From Pseudomonas oryzicola (GTDB lineage Bacteria > Pseudomonadota > Gammaproteobacteria > Pseudomonadales > Pseudomonadaceae): a stretch of 64,000 nt of DNA. Below the pieces are notes generated by a model. That model saw only the letters and a program-made list of their open reading frames with translations. It made no database searches and was not told the origin of the DNA. Made by a program: the position numbers and the translations under genes. Location of the stretch: positions 1,823,001 through 1,887,000 of the forward strand of contig NZ_JABWRZ020000001.1 of assembly GCF_014269185.2 (NCBI RefSeq), in the 5' to 3' direction. Positions 52,938 through 64,000 of the stretch are shown piece by piece; position 1 is the first letter of the stretch; every line of letters starts with the position of its first letter.

Positions 52938-54384
52938 AAGCGGTCACCCGGGTTTCGATGTGCGGCGTTTGCTGTTCGATGAAGTACTTGCGCAGCAGGT
53001 TCTGCGCGGTCAGCAGGCGGTATTCCTTGCTGGCGCGGAAGTCGCTGAGCGGGGTGAAGTCTTCGGCCAGGGCCTGGCAGGCACGCTCGATGGCGGCCTG
53101 GTTCCACGGCTTGCCGCGTAGCGCCGCCTCGCAGGCGCGGGCGCGTTTGGGGATGGCCGCCATGCCGCCGAAGGCGATGCGTACCCCACTGACCACGCCG
53201 TCTTCGATGCTCAGGTTGAAGGCGCCGCACACCGCGGAGATGTCATCGTCCAGGCGCTTGGATACCTTGTAGGCGCGGAACGCCCAGTCGTGGGTGGCGC
53301 GTGGCACGATGATCTTCTCGATGAACTCGCTGTCCTGGCGGGCAGTGATGCGGTAGTCGATGAAATAGTCTTCCAGGGCCATCACTCGCTGGCGCTCGCC
53401 CTGACGCAGGACGATCTGCGCATCCAGGGCAATCAGCAGGGGGGGCGAGTCGCCGATCGGCGAAGCGTTGCCGATATTGCCACCCAGGGTGCCCTGGTTG
53501 CGGATCTGCAGCGAGGCGAAGCGGTGCAGCAGGGCGCCGAAGTCGGGGTACTCCTCGTTCAGTGCGCCGTAGCAGTCGGTGAGAGGGGTGGCGGCACCTA
53601 TTTCCAGGTGGCTGGCGGTCTTTTCGATGCGCTTGAGTTCGGCCACGTGGCCGACGTAGATCATTACCGGCAAGGTCTTGTGGAACTGGGTGACCTCCAG
53701 GGCCAGGTCGGTACCGCCGGCCAGCAGCCGCGCCTCGGGGTGCGAGCTGTACAGGTCGGCCAGGTCGGCCACGGTCAGCGGCACCAGGCAGCGTTTGTCG
53801 CCGCTGTTCAGCTCGCCGGTCTGGGTTGGTGCAATCGCCTTGAGGCGGCTGATGGTTTGCGCCTGTTGGGCATCGAACTGGTCGCGGCACGGCTGGCGGC
53901 AGCTCTGCTCGGCGGCTTCGAGAATCGGCCGGTAGCCGGTGCAGCGGCACAGGTTGCCGGCCAGGGCTTCCTGGGCCTGGTGCAGGTCGGGGCCGTTGCT
54001 GTTCTTCTGCAGGGCGAACAGTGACATGACGAAGCCGGGGGTGCAGAAGCCGCACTGCGAACCATGGCAATCGGCCATGGCCTGTTGCACGCTGTGCAGT
54101 TGCCCTTGGTGCTTGAGCCCCTCGACGCTGATCAGTTGCTTGCCATGCAGCGACGATACGAACGTCAGGCACGAGTTGAGGCTGCGGTAGCGCAGGCTGT
54201 CGTTGCCCTGGTCGTCCTGGGTCAGTTCGCCGACCACCACGGTGCAGGCGCCGCAGTCACCGCTGGCGCAGCCCTCCTTGGTGCCAGGTTTGCCCAGGTG
54301 CTCGCGCAGGTACTGCAGCACCGTCATGTTCGGGTCCAGGGCATGCTCACTACGCAGCTCCTGGTTGACGAGAAACTGGATCAC
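52930..54384 (-). CDS. xdhA: Xanthine dehydrogenase small subunit (2Fe-2S and FAD)
   Basis: A 484-residue electron-transfer subunit. The plant-type [2Fe-2S] cluster has C39, C44 and C47 in CASGDCGAC; the second cluster uses CGFCTPG and CRCTGYRP. The FAD domain follows with LLAGGTDLALEVT and IRNQGTLGGNIGNASPIGD. It passes electrons from XdhB to NAD+. It is first in the xdhA-xdhB-xdhC-guaD operon. No TTGTRTACAA site was seen upstream; instead GGTCA-N9-TGAC lies near 54448-54466. Confidence 0.96.
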   Translation of the reverse strand: MIQFLVNQELRSEHALDPNMTVLQYLREHLGKPGTKEGCASGDCGACTVVVGELTQDDQGNDSLRYRSLNSCLTFVSSLHGKQLISVEGLKHQGQLHSVQQAMADCHGSQCGFCTPGFVMSLFALQKNSNGPDLHQAQEALAGNLCRCTGYRPILEAAEQSCRQPCRDQFDAQQAQTISRLKAIAPTQTGELNSGDKRCLVPLTVADLADLYSSHPEARLLAGGTDLALEVTQFHKTLPVMIYVGHVAELKRIEKTASHLEIGAATPLTDCYGALNEEYPDFGALLHRFASLQIRNQGTLGGNIGNASPIGDSPPLLIALDAQIVLRQGERQRVMALEDYFIDYRITARQDSEFIEKIIVPRATHDWAFRAYKVSKRLDDDISAVCGAFNLSIEDGVVSGVRIAFGGMAAIPKRARACEAALRGKPWNQAAIERACQALAEDFTPLSDFRASKEYRLLTAQNLLRKYFIEQQTPHIETRVTAYV

Positions 54385-54652
54385 GGGGATGGCCTCGCAA
54401 TGGTTTTATTGTTGTTGGGCGGACTCTAAGCAAGACCTGTCCTGCTGGTCAATAATTTTCTGACTCAAAGGTCAGGAAATTGTGCATGTCGCTGCCCAAC
54501 GGTTCACATTGCCCATATGCCAAGCATAGATCGCGCCGGGCGCGGGGTTGCCTGGCGAGTCAAATAAACCGCCTGGCCCCTCTGCGCGATCGACGGTCAA
54601 GTACGCTACAATCCGCTGCTTGTGCCCAGTTCACTGATTTTGAAGGACAACC

Positions 54653-55312
54653 ATGACGTTCAAGGCCCCGGACAGCCTCTCCGAGCAGATTGCCGATTAC
54701 CTGGCCGAACGCATCATCCGCGGCGAGCTGGCGCCAGGCGAACGTATCCAGGAGCAGAAGGTTACCCAGGCGCTGAATGTCAGCCGCGGCTCGGTGCGTG
54801 AAGCGCTGCTGATCCTCGAACGTCGGCACCTGGTGGCGATCCTGCCGCGCCGTGGTGCCCACGTTACCAAGCTGGACGAGCGCAACGTACGCAGCCTGTG
54901 CGCGCTGATGAGCGAGTTCTACATCCTGCTGGGCAACGCGGTCGCGCAAAAATGGCGCACCGATGCCGACCTGCGCCCGTTCCTGGACATCCAGCAGCGC
55001 CTGCAACGTGCCCATCAGCAGCTTGATATCAAGGCCTTCGTCGCCGACAGTTTTGCGGTCATGCGCGCGGCCTATTCGTTCGCCGACAACCCGTTCCTGC
55101 AGGAAACCGTGGAGAACCTGCAGCCGGCCATGAGCCGCGCCTATTACCTGGCGCTGGACCAGCGCCAGGCCAGCATGAGCGATTACCTCGACCTGTTCGC
55201 CCGCCTGCTCGACGCCGTGGTCGCCCGTGACCTGCCACGCATTCGCGAGGTGCTCACTGCCTACTGCCAGCGCAGTTGCGAACTGGTGCTGGCGGCGCTG
55301 GCACGAGGCTGA
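54653..55312 (+). CDS. GntR/FadR family transcriptional regulator
   Basis: A 219-residue regulator with winged HTH (LSEQIADYLAERIIRGELAP and VTQALNVSRGSVREALLILE) and an FCD C-terminal domain (RSLCALMSEFYILLGNAVAQ, YLDLFARLLDAVVARDLPRI). It is divergent from xdhA and may control the xdh operon, though it ends only 3 bases before smc, where such a regulator is common in Pseudomonas. Its ligand is unknown. Confidence 0.88.
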   Translation: MTFKAPDSLSEQIADYLAERIIRGELAPGERIQEQKVTQALNVSRGSVREALLILERRHLVAILPRRGAHVTKLDERNVRSLCALMSEFYILLGNAVAQKWRTDADLRPFLDIQQRLQRAHQQLDIKAFVADSFAVMRAAYSFADNPFLQETVENLQPAMSRAYYLALDQRQASMSDYLDLFARLLDAVVARDLPRIREVLTAYCQRSCELVLAALARG

Positions 55313-55315
55313 CCG

Positions 55316-58300
55316 ATGCGCCTGAAGTGCATTCGCCTGGCCGGGTTCAAGTCGTTCGTCGACCCGACCACGGTCAATTTCCCCAGCAACATGGCGGCCG
55401 TGGTCGGCCCCAACGGCTGTGGCAAGTCCAACATCATCGATGCCGTGCGTTGGGTGATGGGCGAAAGTTCGGCAAAGAACCTGCGCGGCGAGTCGATGAC
55501 CGACGTCATTTTCAACGGCTCCAGTGGCCGCAAGCCGGTCAGTCAGGCCAGCATCGAGCTGGTGTTCGACAACAGCGAAACCACACTGGTCGGCGAATAT
55601 GCCGCCTACGCCGAGATTTCGATCCGTCGCAAGGTCACCCGTGACGGGCAGAACAGCTATTACCTCAATGGCACCAAGTGCCGTCGCCGCGACATTACCG
55701 ACATCTTCCTCGGTACTGGCCTGGGGCCGCGCAGCTACTCGATCATCGAACAGGGCATGATCTCCAAGCTGATCGAGGCCAAGCCCGAGGAGCTGCGCAA
55801 CTTCATCGAGGAAGCCGCCGGTATTTCCAAATACAAGGAACGCCGCCGCGAAACCGAGAACCGCATCCGCCGCACCCAGGAAAACCTGGCGCGCCTGACC
55901 GACCTGCGCGAGGAGCTGGAGCGCCAGCTGGAGCGCCTGCACCGGCAGGCCCAGGCAGCCGAGAAGTATCGAGAATACAAAGCCCAGGAACGCCAGCTGA
56001 AAGCTCGCCTGGCGGCCTTGCGCTGGCGCGACCTGGATACTCGCGTGCGCCAGCGCGAGGCAGTGATCGGCGATCAGGACGTGTCTCATGAAGCGTTGGT
56101 CGCCGAGCAGCGCAATGCCGATGCCAGTATCGAGCGCCTGCGCGATAGCCATCACGAATTGTCCGAGCGCTTCAACCAGGTGCAGGGCCGCTTCTATTCG
56201 GTGGCGGGGGATATTGCCCGGGTCGAGCAGAGCATCCAGCACGGCCAGCAGCGCCTGCGCCAATTGCAGGACGACTTCAAGGAAGCCGAGCGTACGCGCC
56301 TGGAGACCGAGTCGCACCTGGGCCACGACCGCACGCTGCTGGCGACCTTGGGCGAAGAGCTGGCCATGCTCGAACCCGAGCAGGAAATGACCCTGGCTGC
56401 TGCCGAAGAAGCCGCCGCCGCCCTTGAAGAGGCCGAACTGGGCATGCACGGCTGGCAGGAGCAGTGGGACAGCTTCAACAGCCGCTCCGCCGAACCACGC
56501 CGCCAGGCCGAAGTGCAGCAGGCGCGCCTGGTGCAGCTGGAGGCCAGCCTGGAGCGATTGGCCGAACGCCAGCGCAAGCTGGGCGAGGAGCGCGAGCAGT
56601 TGGGCAGCGACCCGCAGGACGCCGCCATGCTCGAACTGTCCGAGCAGTTGGCCAGCAGCGAAATGTTGCTTGAAGAACTGCAAATGTCCGAAGAGCAGGT
56701 GGTCGAACGCCTGGAAGGCCTGCGCCAGCAACTGCAACAGGCCACCCAGGCCGAGCAGCAGGCGCAGGGTGACCTGCAGCGCCTGGGCGGCCGCCTGGCT
56801 TCACTCGAAGCCTTGCAGCAGGCTGCGCTGGAACCGGGCGCAGGGGCGGCCGACTGGCTGCACGGTCAAGGTCTGGCGCAGCAGCCACGCCTGGCTGAAG
56901 GGCTGCGCGTGGAGCCGGGCTGGGAGCTGGCCGTGGAGACGGTGCTCGGCGCCGACTTGCAGGCCGTATTGGTGGATGATTTCAAGCGCCTCGATTTTGC
57001 CGGCCTGGAGCAGGGCGAGTTGCGCCTGCTGCTGGCCAGCGGCCCCTGTTCTTCGCTGCCTGGCAGCTTGCTGGAAAAGGTCAGCGGCCGTGTCGACCTG
57101 GCGCCCTGGCTGGGCCAGGTCAAACCCGTGGAAGATCTGGCACAAGCGCTGGCGCAGCGCGCGTCGCTCGGTGAAGGCCAGAGCCTGGTCAGTCGCGATG
57201 GCTATTGGGTTGGCCGGCATTTTCTGCGCATACGCCGTGGCGGTGAGGCCGAAGGCGGGGTGCTGGCGCGCGGCCAGGAAATCGAACGCCTCGGCCACGA
57301 GCAGTTGCAGCAGGAAGCGGCGCTCGAGCAACTGGAGCAGCAATTGCAGGCCCTGCGCGAGCAACAGCTGGGCCTGGAGGAACAGCGTGAACAGCTGCGC
57401 CGCCGTACCCAGGAAGAAAACCGCCAGCACGGTGAGCTCAAGGCCAGCCTGTCGGCCGCCCGCGCGCGTGCCGAGCAGGTCGAGCTGCGTCGCCGGCGCC
57501 TGCAGGAAGAACTGGTTGAACTGGAAGAACAGCGCGCCCTGGAGCACGAACAACTGGGCGAAGCACGCCTGCTGTTGCAGGAAGCCCTGGAGCTCATGGC
57601 CCAGGACACCGAGCAGCGCGAGCAGTTGATGGCCCGTCGCGACACCCTTCGGGAAAGTCTCGACCGCGTGCGCCAGGAGGCCCGCCAGCACAAGGACCAC
57701 GCCCACCAGCTGGCCGTGCGCCTGGGCTCGCTGCGCGCCCAGCACGATTCCACCCGGCAGGCCCTGGAGCGCCTGGAGCAGCAGGCTGCACGCCTGACCG
57801 AGCGCCAGGAGCAACTGAGCCTGAACCTGGAAGAAGGCGCGGCGCCACTGGAGGAATTGCGCCTGAAGCTCGAAGCGCTGCTGGAGCAGCGCATGGGCGT
57901 CGACGAGGAAATGCGCCTGGCCCGCCTGCACATGGACGAAGCGGACCGTGAGCTGCGCGATGCCGAGAAGCGCCGCACCCAGGCCGAGCAGCAAGCGCAG
58001 CTGCTGCGCGGCCAGCTGGAGCAGTTGCGCCTGGAGTGCCAGGGCCTGGACGTGCGGCGCAAGACCCTGCAGGAGCAGTTGCTGGCCGATGGCTACGACC
58101 TGCAAGGCGTGCTCGCCACCCTCGAGGCCGAAGCCACCGAGCAAGGTACCGAGCAGGAACTGGAGCAGCTCGAGGCGCGAGTCCAGCGCCTGGGGGCGAT
58201 CAACCTGGCGGCTATCGAGGAGTATGAACAGCAGTCCGAGCGCAAGCGCTATCTGGACGCCCAGGATGCTGACCTGGTCGAAGCGCTGGAGACCCTGGAA

Positions 58301-58804
58301 AACGTCATCCGCAAGATCGACAAGGAAACCCGCAACCGCTTCAAGGATACCTTTGATCAGATAAATGCCGGATTACAGGCACTTTTCCCAAAAGTTTTCG
58401 GTGGTGGCAGCGCTTATCTGGAACTGACAGGCGAAGATCTACTCGATACAGGGGTAACGATCATGGCGCGACCACCGGGCAAGAAGAACAGCACCATCCA
58501 TCTGCTGTCCGGCGGCGAAAAGGCACTGACCGCATTGGCGCTGGTGTTTGCCATCTTCAAGTTGAACCCCGCACCGTTCTGCATGCTCGACGAAGTCGAT
58601 GCGCCGCTGGACGATGCCAACGTCGGGCGTTATGCCCGCCTGGTCAAGGAAATGAGTGAAAGCGTGCAGTTCATCTACATCACCCATAACAAGATCGCGA
58701 TGGAGATGGCGGACCAGTTGATGGGCGTGACCATGCATGAGCCGGGCTGTTCACGGCTGGTGGCGGTGGATGTGGAGGAGGCCATGGCCATGGTCGATGC
58801 CTGA
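55316..58804 (+). CDS. smc: Chromosome partition protein SMC
   Basis: A 1162-residue SMC ATPase that compacts and helps segregate the chromosome. Walker A is GPNGCGKSN (31-39), followed by IDAVRWVMGESSAKNLRGES. Long coiled coils rich in Glu, Gln, Arg and Leu run on either side of a hinge (about 500-640). The C-terminal head has the signature LLSGGEKALTALAL near residue 1063 and Walker B FCMLDEVDAPLDDANV near 1088. Its partners ScpA and ScpB are not encoded in the window. Confidence 0.97.
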   Translation: MRLKCIRLAGFKSFVDPTTVNFPSNMAAVVGPNGCGKSNIIDAVRWVMGESSAKNLRGESMTDVIFNGSSGRKPVSQASIELVFDNSETTLVGEYAAYAEISIRRKVTRDGQNSYYLNGTKCRRRDITDIFLGTGLGPRSYSIIEQGMISKLIEAKPEELRNFIEEAAGISKYKERRRETENRIRRTQENLARLTDLREELERQLERLHRQAQAAEKYREYKAQERQLKARLAALRWRDLDTRVRQREAVIGDQDVSHEALVAEQRNADASIERLRDSHHELSERFNQVQGRFYSVAGDIARVEQSIQHGQQRLRQLQDDFKEAERTRLETESHLGHDRTLLATLGEELAMLEPEQEMTLAAAEEAAAALEEAELGMHGWQEQWDSFNSRSAEPRRQAEVQQARLVQLEASLERLAERQRKLGEEREQLGSDPQDAAMLELSEQLASSEMLLEELQMSEEQVVERLEGLRQQLQQATQAEQQAQGDLQRLGGRLASLEALQQAALEPGAGAADWLHGQGLAQQPRLAEGLRVEPGWELAVETVLGADLQAVLVDDFKRLDFAGLEQGELRLLLASGPCSSLPGSLLEKVSGRVDLAPWLGQVKPVEDLAQALAQRASLGEGQSLVSRDGYWVGRHFLRIRRGGEAEGGVLARGQEIERLGHEQLQQEAALEQLEQQLQALREQQLGLEEQREQLRRRTQEENRQHGELKASLSAARARAEQVELRRRRLQEELVELEEQRALEHEQLGEARLLLQEALELMAQDTEQREQLMARRDTLRESLDRVRQEARQHKDHAHQLAVRLGSLRAQHDSTRQALERLEQQAARLTERQEQLSLNLEEGAAPLEELRLKLEALLEQRMGVDEEMRLARLHMDEADRELRDAEKRRTQAEQQAQLLRGQLEQLRLECQGLDVRRKTLQEQLLADGYDLQGVLATLEAEATEQGTEQELEQLEARVQRLGAINLAAIEEYEQQSERKRYLDAQDADLVEALETLENVIRKIDKETRNRFKDTFDQINAGLQALFPKVFGGGSAYLELTGEDLLDTGVTIMARPPGKKNSTIHLLSGGEKALTALALVFAIFKLNPAPFCMLDEVDAPLDDANVGRYARLVKEMSESVQFIYITHNKIAMEMADQLMGVTMHEPGCSRLVAVDVEEAMAMVDA

Positions 58805-59009
58805 TAGGCGGCGATGGGGCATATTCTGAAGCGAAATGCCCCCGCCATGTGCGACAGACGGTGTAAAGTTGTCTTTGGTCGTGCTAGCTTAATGTCACTC
58901 GTTTTTTGCGTGGGTAAAAACGCCTGTCAGAACATAGAGTTGGCGCCACGTGTTAAAGGGCTTTGAACCCTTTGTTTTCAAGCATATTTTTATAGAGGCA
59001 CGGGATTAC

Positions 59010-59900
59010 ATGGAAATCGGTCTGCGCGAGTGGCTGATCGTCATCGGCATCATTGTCATTGCCGGGATTCTTTTCGACGGCTGGCGCCGCATGCGCGGCG
59101 GCAAAGGCAAGTTGAAATTCCGTCTGGATCGCAGCTATTCCAACCTGCCGGACGAAGAGGGCAATGCCGAAGTGCTTGGCCCGTCGCGGGTGCTGGAAAC
59201 CCACAAGGAGCCTGAGCTGGACGAAAGCGACCTGCCGTCGCTCAGCGCTTCTGCGCGCGACCGCGAGCGTGAGCCCAAGCCGGCCAAGGCCAGCAAGCGC
59301 GGCAAGCGTGCCACGGCCGCCGTCGAGGCACAGCAGGGCGACCTGAACCTGAGCGCCGAACCGCGTGAAGCCGACCTGTTTGCCGATAGCGACGAAGATT
59401 TTGCCGCGCAGAACACCCGCAACAGCACTCCGACGCCTGCCAGCAGCAGTATCAAGGAGCTGCCGCCGGCCGAGGAAGTGTTGGTGATCAGCGTGATCTC
59501 CCGTGACGAGGGCGGCTTCAAGGGCCCGGCGCTGCTGCAGAACATCCTGGAAAGTGGCCTGCGCTTCGGCGAGATGGACATTTTCCACCGGCACGAGAGC
59601 ATGGCCGGCCACGGCGAAGTGCTGTTCTCCATGGCCAACGCGGTCAAGCCTGGCGTATTCGACCTGGACGATATCGATCACTTCAGTACCCGTGCGGTGA
59701 GCTTCTTCCTCGGCCTGCCGGGCCCGCGTCATCCGAAGCAGGCCTTCGACGTGATGGTGGCTGCGGCGCGCAAGCTGGCCCACGAGCTGAATGGCGAGCT
59801 CAAGGACGACCAGCGCAGCGTGCTGACCGCCCAGACCATCGAGCACTATCGCCAGCGTATCGTCGAGTTCGAGCGCCGGGCGCTGACGCAGAAGCGCTGA
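59010..59900 (+). CDS. zipA: Cell division protein ZipA
   Basis: A 296-residue membrane anchor of the Z-ring. It has an N-out membrane helix at 5-23 ([20 protein letters not shown]), a charged and disordered linker (about 30-160) and a C-terminal FtsZ-binding domain with [40 protein letters not shown] and [18 protein letters not shown]. The ATG at 59010 is preferred because it places the membrane helix at the usual distance; the frame is open back to 58950. Confidence 0.95.
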   Translation: MEIGLREWLIVIGIIVIAGILFDGWRRMRGGKGKLKFRLDRSYSNLPDEEGNAEVLGPSRVLETHKEPELDESDLPSLSASARDREREPKPAKASKRGKRATAAVEAQQGDLNLSAEPREADLFADSDEDFAAQNTRNSTPTPASSSIKELPPAEEVLVISVISRDEGGFKGPALLQNILESGLRFGEMDIFHRHESMAGHGEVLFSMANAVKPGVFDLDDIDHFSTRAVSFFLGLPGPRHPKQAFDVMVAAARKLAHELNGELKDDQRSVLTAQTIEHYRQRIVEFERRALTQKR

Positions 59901-59958
59901 CAGATCCAGACGAAAGAGCAGCCTGAGGGCGTGCTGGTCGGTTCGGGTGTTGTTATCG

Positions 59959-62466
<2,508 letters not shown>

Positions 62467-62482
62467 AGTCCTGCTCGCCTCT

Positions 62483-62511
62483 TGTGGGAGCGGGCGTGCC
62501 CGCTCTCACAG
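62483..62511. repeat. Single REP unit after ligA
   Basis: TTGTGGGAGCGGGCGTGCCC with GCTCTCACAG; one unit, possibly serving as the ligA 3' hairpin. Confidence 0.78.
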
Positions 62512-62618
62512 GTTCCGCGCTTGTCTGGCTGCCAGTGCAATCCCGCGAACAGGCCTGTCCAGGCCGCTTCGATCTGGACAAGTCATTGAGAAATGATGAC
62601 TTTTTCTCGCCCCAGAGG

Positions 62619-62646
62619 TTGTATCTGTTCCCAAGACCGGTACAAT
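62619..62646 (+). promoter_or_regulatory. Promoter of the SRP RNA gene
   Basis: TTGTAT (62619-62624) and TACAAT (62641-62646) are separated by 16 bases, about 32 bases before the mature RNA start. A stem CGCTG-CTCA-GCG lies in the leader, as expected for a processed precursor. Confidence 0.75.
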
Positions 62647-62678
62647 GGCGCCACTCGCTGCTCAGCGAGCTCTGTAGT

Positions 62679-62788
62679 GGTGGCCCCATCGGTCCCCCCG
62701 CATTGATTACCCGTTAACCTGGTCAGGCCCGGAAGGGAGCAGCCATAGCGGGAACATCGAGTGCCGGGGTGTGGCTGGTGGGGCCGCC
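62679..62788 (+). ncRNA. ffs: Signal recognition particle RNA (4.5S RNA)
   Basis: The sequence contains the near-universal apical core GGTCAGGCCCGGAAGGGAGC followed by AGCC, with the GGAA tetraloop and asymmetric loop that bind Ffh. The ends pair well: GGTGGCCCCA at 62679 with TGGGGCCGCC ending at 62788, ten base pairs including one G-U. The size of about 110 nt matches E. coli 4.5S RNA. The exact ends are from this pairing and may differ by a few bases. Confidence 0.93.
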
Positions 62789-62991
62789 TCCATTTCCGGG
62801 CCATGAAAAGTCCGCGTCTTGTCTATCAGCCTCATCACGATCAAACGTTGCATGCATTGAAGAATGCGAGGCGGCATGGGCGCTTGTGTTCCTGCCAAGT
62901 TGGTTTTCTCACAGGCCGCGACGGGATGCGCCTACATCTACCCGGCTGTGACAAAAATAGAGTGGTGCCTGATGATCTTGGAGAGTCAGGC

Positions 62992-63891
62992 ATGAAAATG
63001 AGCAGGAGTGACTTGGCCGTTGGCCTTCTGGTGACGGTTCTGTGGGGGAGCAACTACAGTGTCATCGAGCTGGGTCTGCGCGAGCTCGATCCCTATTTGT
63101 TGACGCTGTTACGCTTCACCTTCTGTGCGGTGCCACTGGTTTTCTTCATCAGGCGTCCGGCCGGCGTTTCAGTGGCTGCCATGGCGGTATATGGCGTGCT
63201 GTTCGCCATAGGTATCTGGTGGGTGGTCAATCATGCCATGCACCAAGGCTTGAGTGCGGGTATGTCTTCGGTGTTCCTGCAGTTCAGTGCCTTCTTCACC
63301 ATCCTGCTGAGTGCCGTCTTTCTGCGTGAGCGTATCACCGCCGCCCATTCCTGGGGTATGGCCTTCGCGGCAGGCGGGTTGGGCCTGATGCTGTTGGCGA
63401 GCAGCCAGTCGTCAACGGTGGTCGGGCTGCTGCTGGTGCTGCTTGCTGCGCTCGCCTGGGCGTTGTGCAACCTTTTGATCAAGCTCAAGCGCCCTGGCCA
63501 AATGACGGCCTTCATCGTCTGGTCGAGCTTGTGCGCGCTGCCGGTCCTTGTGCTCCTCACGCTTGCCTCGCAAGGATGGGCGGCGTTCGAAGTGCTAGCC
63601 GGTGGCCTGGCGTGGCCAACCCTGTTTTCCGTGCTGTTCCAGAGCCTGATCACGACCATTTTGGGCTATCGCGTGTGGAACAACCTGATGAAGAAATATC
63701 CGGCGACCCACGTTGCGCCCTTGTCGTTGCTGATACCGGTATCCGGCCTTGCCACTTCCTGGCTGTTCTTTGACGAGCAGATGAGTGCCGGGCAATGGCT
63801 GGCCATCTGCCTGATCTTGTTCGGCATCATGATATTTTTCTGTGGCCACGGGTTCTCGACGTATGGCGGGCGCATCGCGCGTAGGCCCTGA
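62992..63891 (+). CDS. DMT (EamA) family transporter
   Basis: A 299-residue inner-membrane protein with ten helices in two EamA repeats. Conserved patterns: VLWGSNYSVIELGLRELDPY in helix 1, FLQFSAFFTILLSAVFLRER at the end of repeat 1, and APLSLLIPVSGLATSWLFFD at the end of repeat 2. Relatives export amino acids or metabolites; the substrate is unknown. The ATG at 62992 has TTGGAGAG upstream; the frame is open back into the SRP RNA gene, which excludes the longer start. Nothing further is recognisable in 63892-64000. Confidence 0.88.
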   Translation: MKMSRSDLAVGLLVTVLWGSNYSVIELGLRELDPYLLTLLRFTFCAVPLVFFIRRPAGVSVAAMAVYGVLFAIGIWWVVNHAMHQGLSAGMSSVFLQFSAFFTILLSAVFLRERITAAHSWGMAFAAGGLGLMLLASSQSSTVVGLLLVLLAALAWALCNLLIKLKRPGQMTAFIVWSSLCALPVLVLLTLASQGWAAFEVLAGGLAWPTLFSVLFQSLITTILGYRVWNNLMKKYPATHVAPLSLLIPVSGLATSWLFFDEQMSAGQWLAICLILFGIMIFFCGHGFSTYGGRIARRP

Positions 63892-64000
63892 GTGAAAGCT
63901 GATACATACCTGTCGATTGCCTGGACCACCTGCGCAGGGTGCAATTTTGCCCCCGCTCCGCTAGCATTAGCGATCTTCCGCTCGATCAGGCTACGATGGT

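Overview
The window is chromosomal DNA of a Pseudomonas, most likely of the P. putida group. This rests on the very high G+C coding DNA, the P. putida-type REP palindromes between genes, a complete System I cytochrome c maturation operon, the smc-zipA-ligA block with an SRP RNA, and a large aerobic purine-degradation cluster in the order known from P. putida. The species is inferred from gene content and order; no search was run.

Layout. 1-5.5 kb: the end of a ccm operon (ccmC partial, ccmD, ccmE, ccmF, ccmG/dsbE, ccmH, ccmI) and a small lipoprotein gene. 5.5-6.7 kb: a non-coding repeat island (three kinds of hexanucleotide tandem repeat around a ~240-bp inverted repeat), then a decayed D-2-hydroxyacid dehydrogenase gene. 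6.8-7.6 kb: a PhzF-family gene. 7.6-18.3 kb: an accessory block of six minus-strand genes: two halovibrin-like lipoproteins, three proteins built from a shared beta-sandwich-like repeat, and a pertactin-type autotransporter. 18.5-28.5 kb: ordinary genes (FKBP isomerase, GFA protein, histidine phosphatase, Asp/Glu racemase-family protein with an NCS1 permease, Lrp regulator with a DMT exporter, methyltransferase, sulfate-binding protein, potassium-channel-like protein, urea transporter). 28.7-54.4 kb: glyoxylate/glycerate and purine catabolism. 54.6-63.9 kb: GntR regulator, smc, zipA, ligA, 4.5S RNA (ffs) and a DMT transporter.

How the metabolic genes connect: GuaD turns guanine into xanthine, XdhABC turns xanthine into urate, PuuD, HIUase and UraD turn urate into allantoin, PuuE opens allantoin to allantoate, and AllA splits ureidoglycolate into glyoxylate and urea. 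Gcl, Hyi, GlxR, TtuD and pyruvate kinase carry glyoxylate to pyruvate. Transporters for purines, NCS1 substrates and urea, plus two Tsx-like porins, accompany the pathway. The step allantoate to ureidoglycolate (allantoicase or equivalent) is not encoded here. Four intergenic regions of this network each hold two copies of a TTGTRTACAA palindrome, including the promoter of a GntR-family gene that is the likely regulator.

Most notable observation: each transcription unit of the 7.6-18.3 kb block except one gene (which probably reads through from its upstream neighbour) is preceded by a 20-bp dyad of the las/lux-box type (CT-N12-AG). Five such boxes lie on about 9.7 kb, two of them followed by near-identical -10 elements at the same spacing. 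This looks like a quorum-sensing or LuxR-solo regulon for cell-surface or secreted proteins of unknown function, with no luxR or luxI gene in the window.
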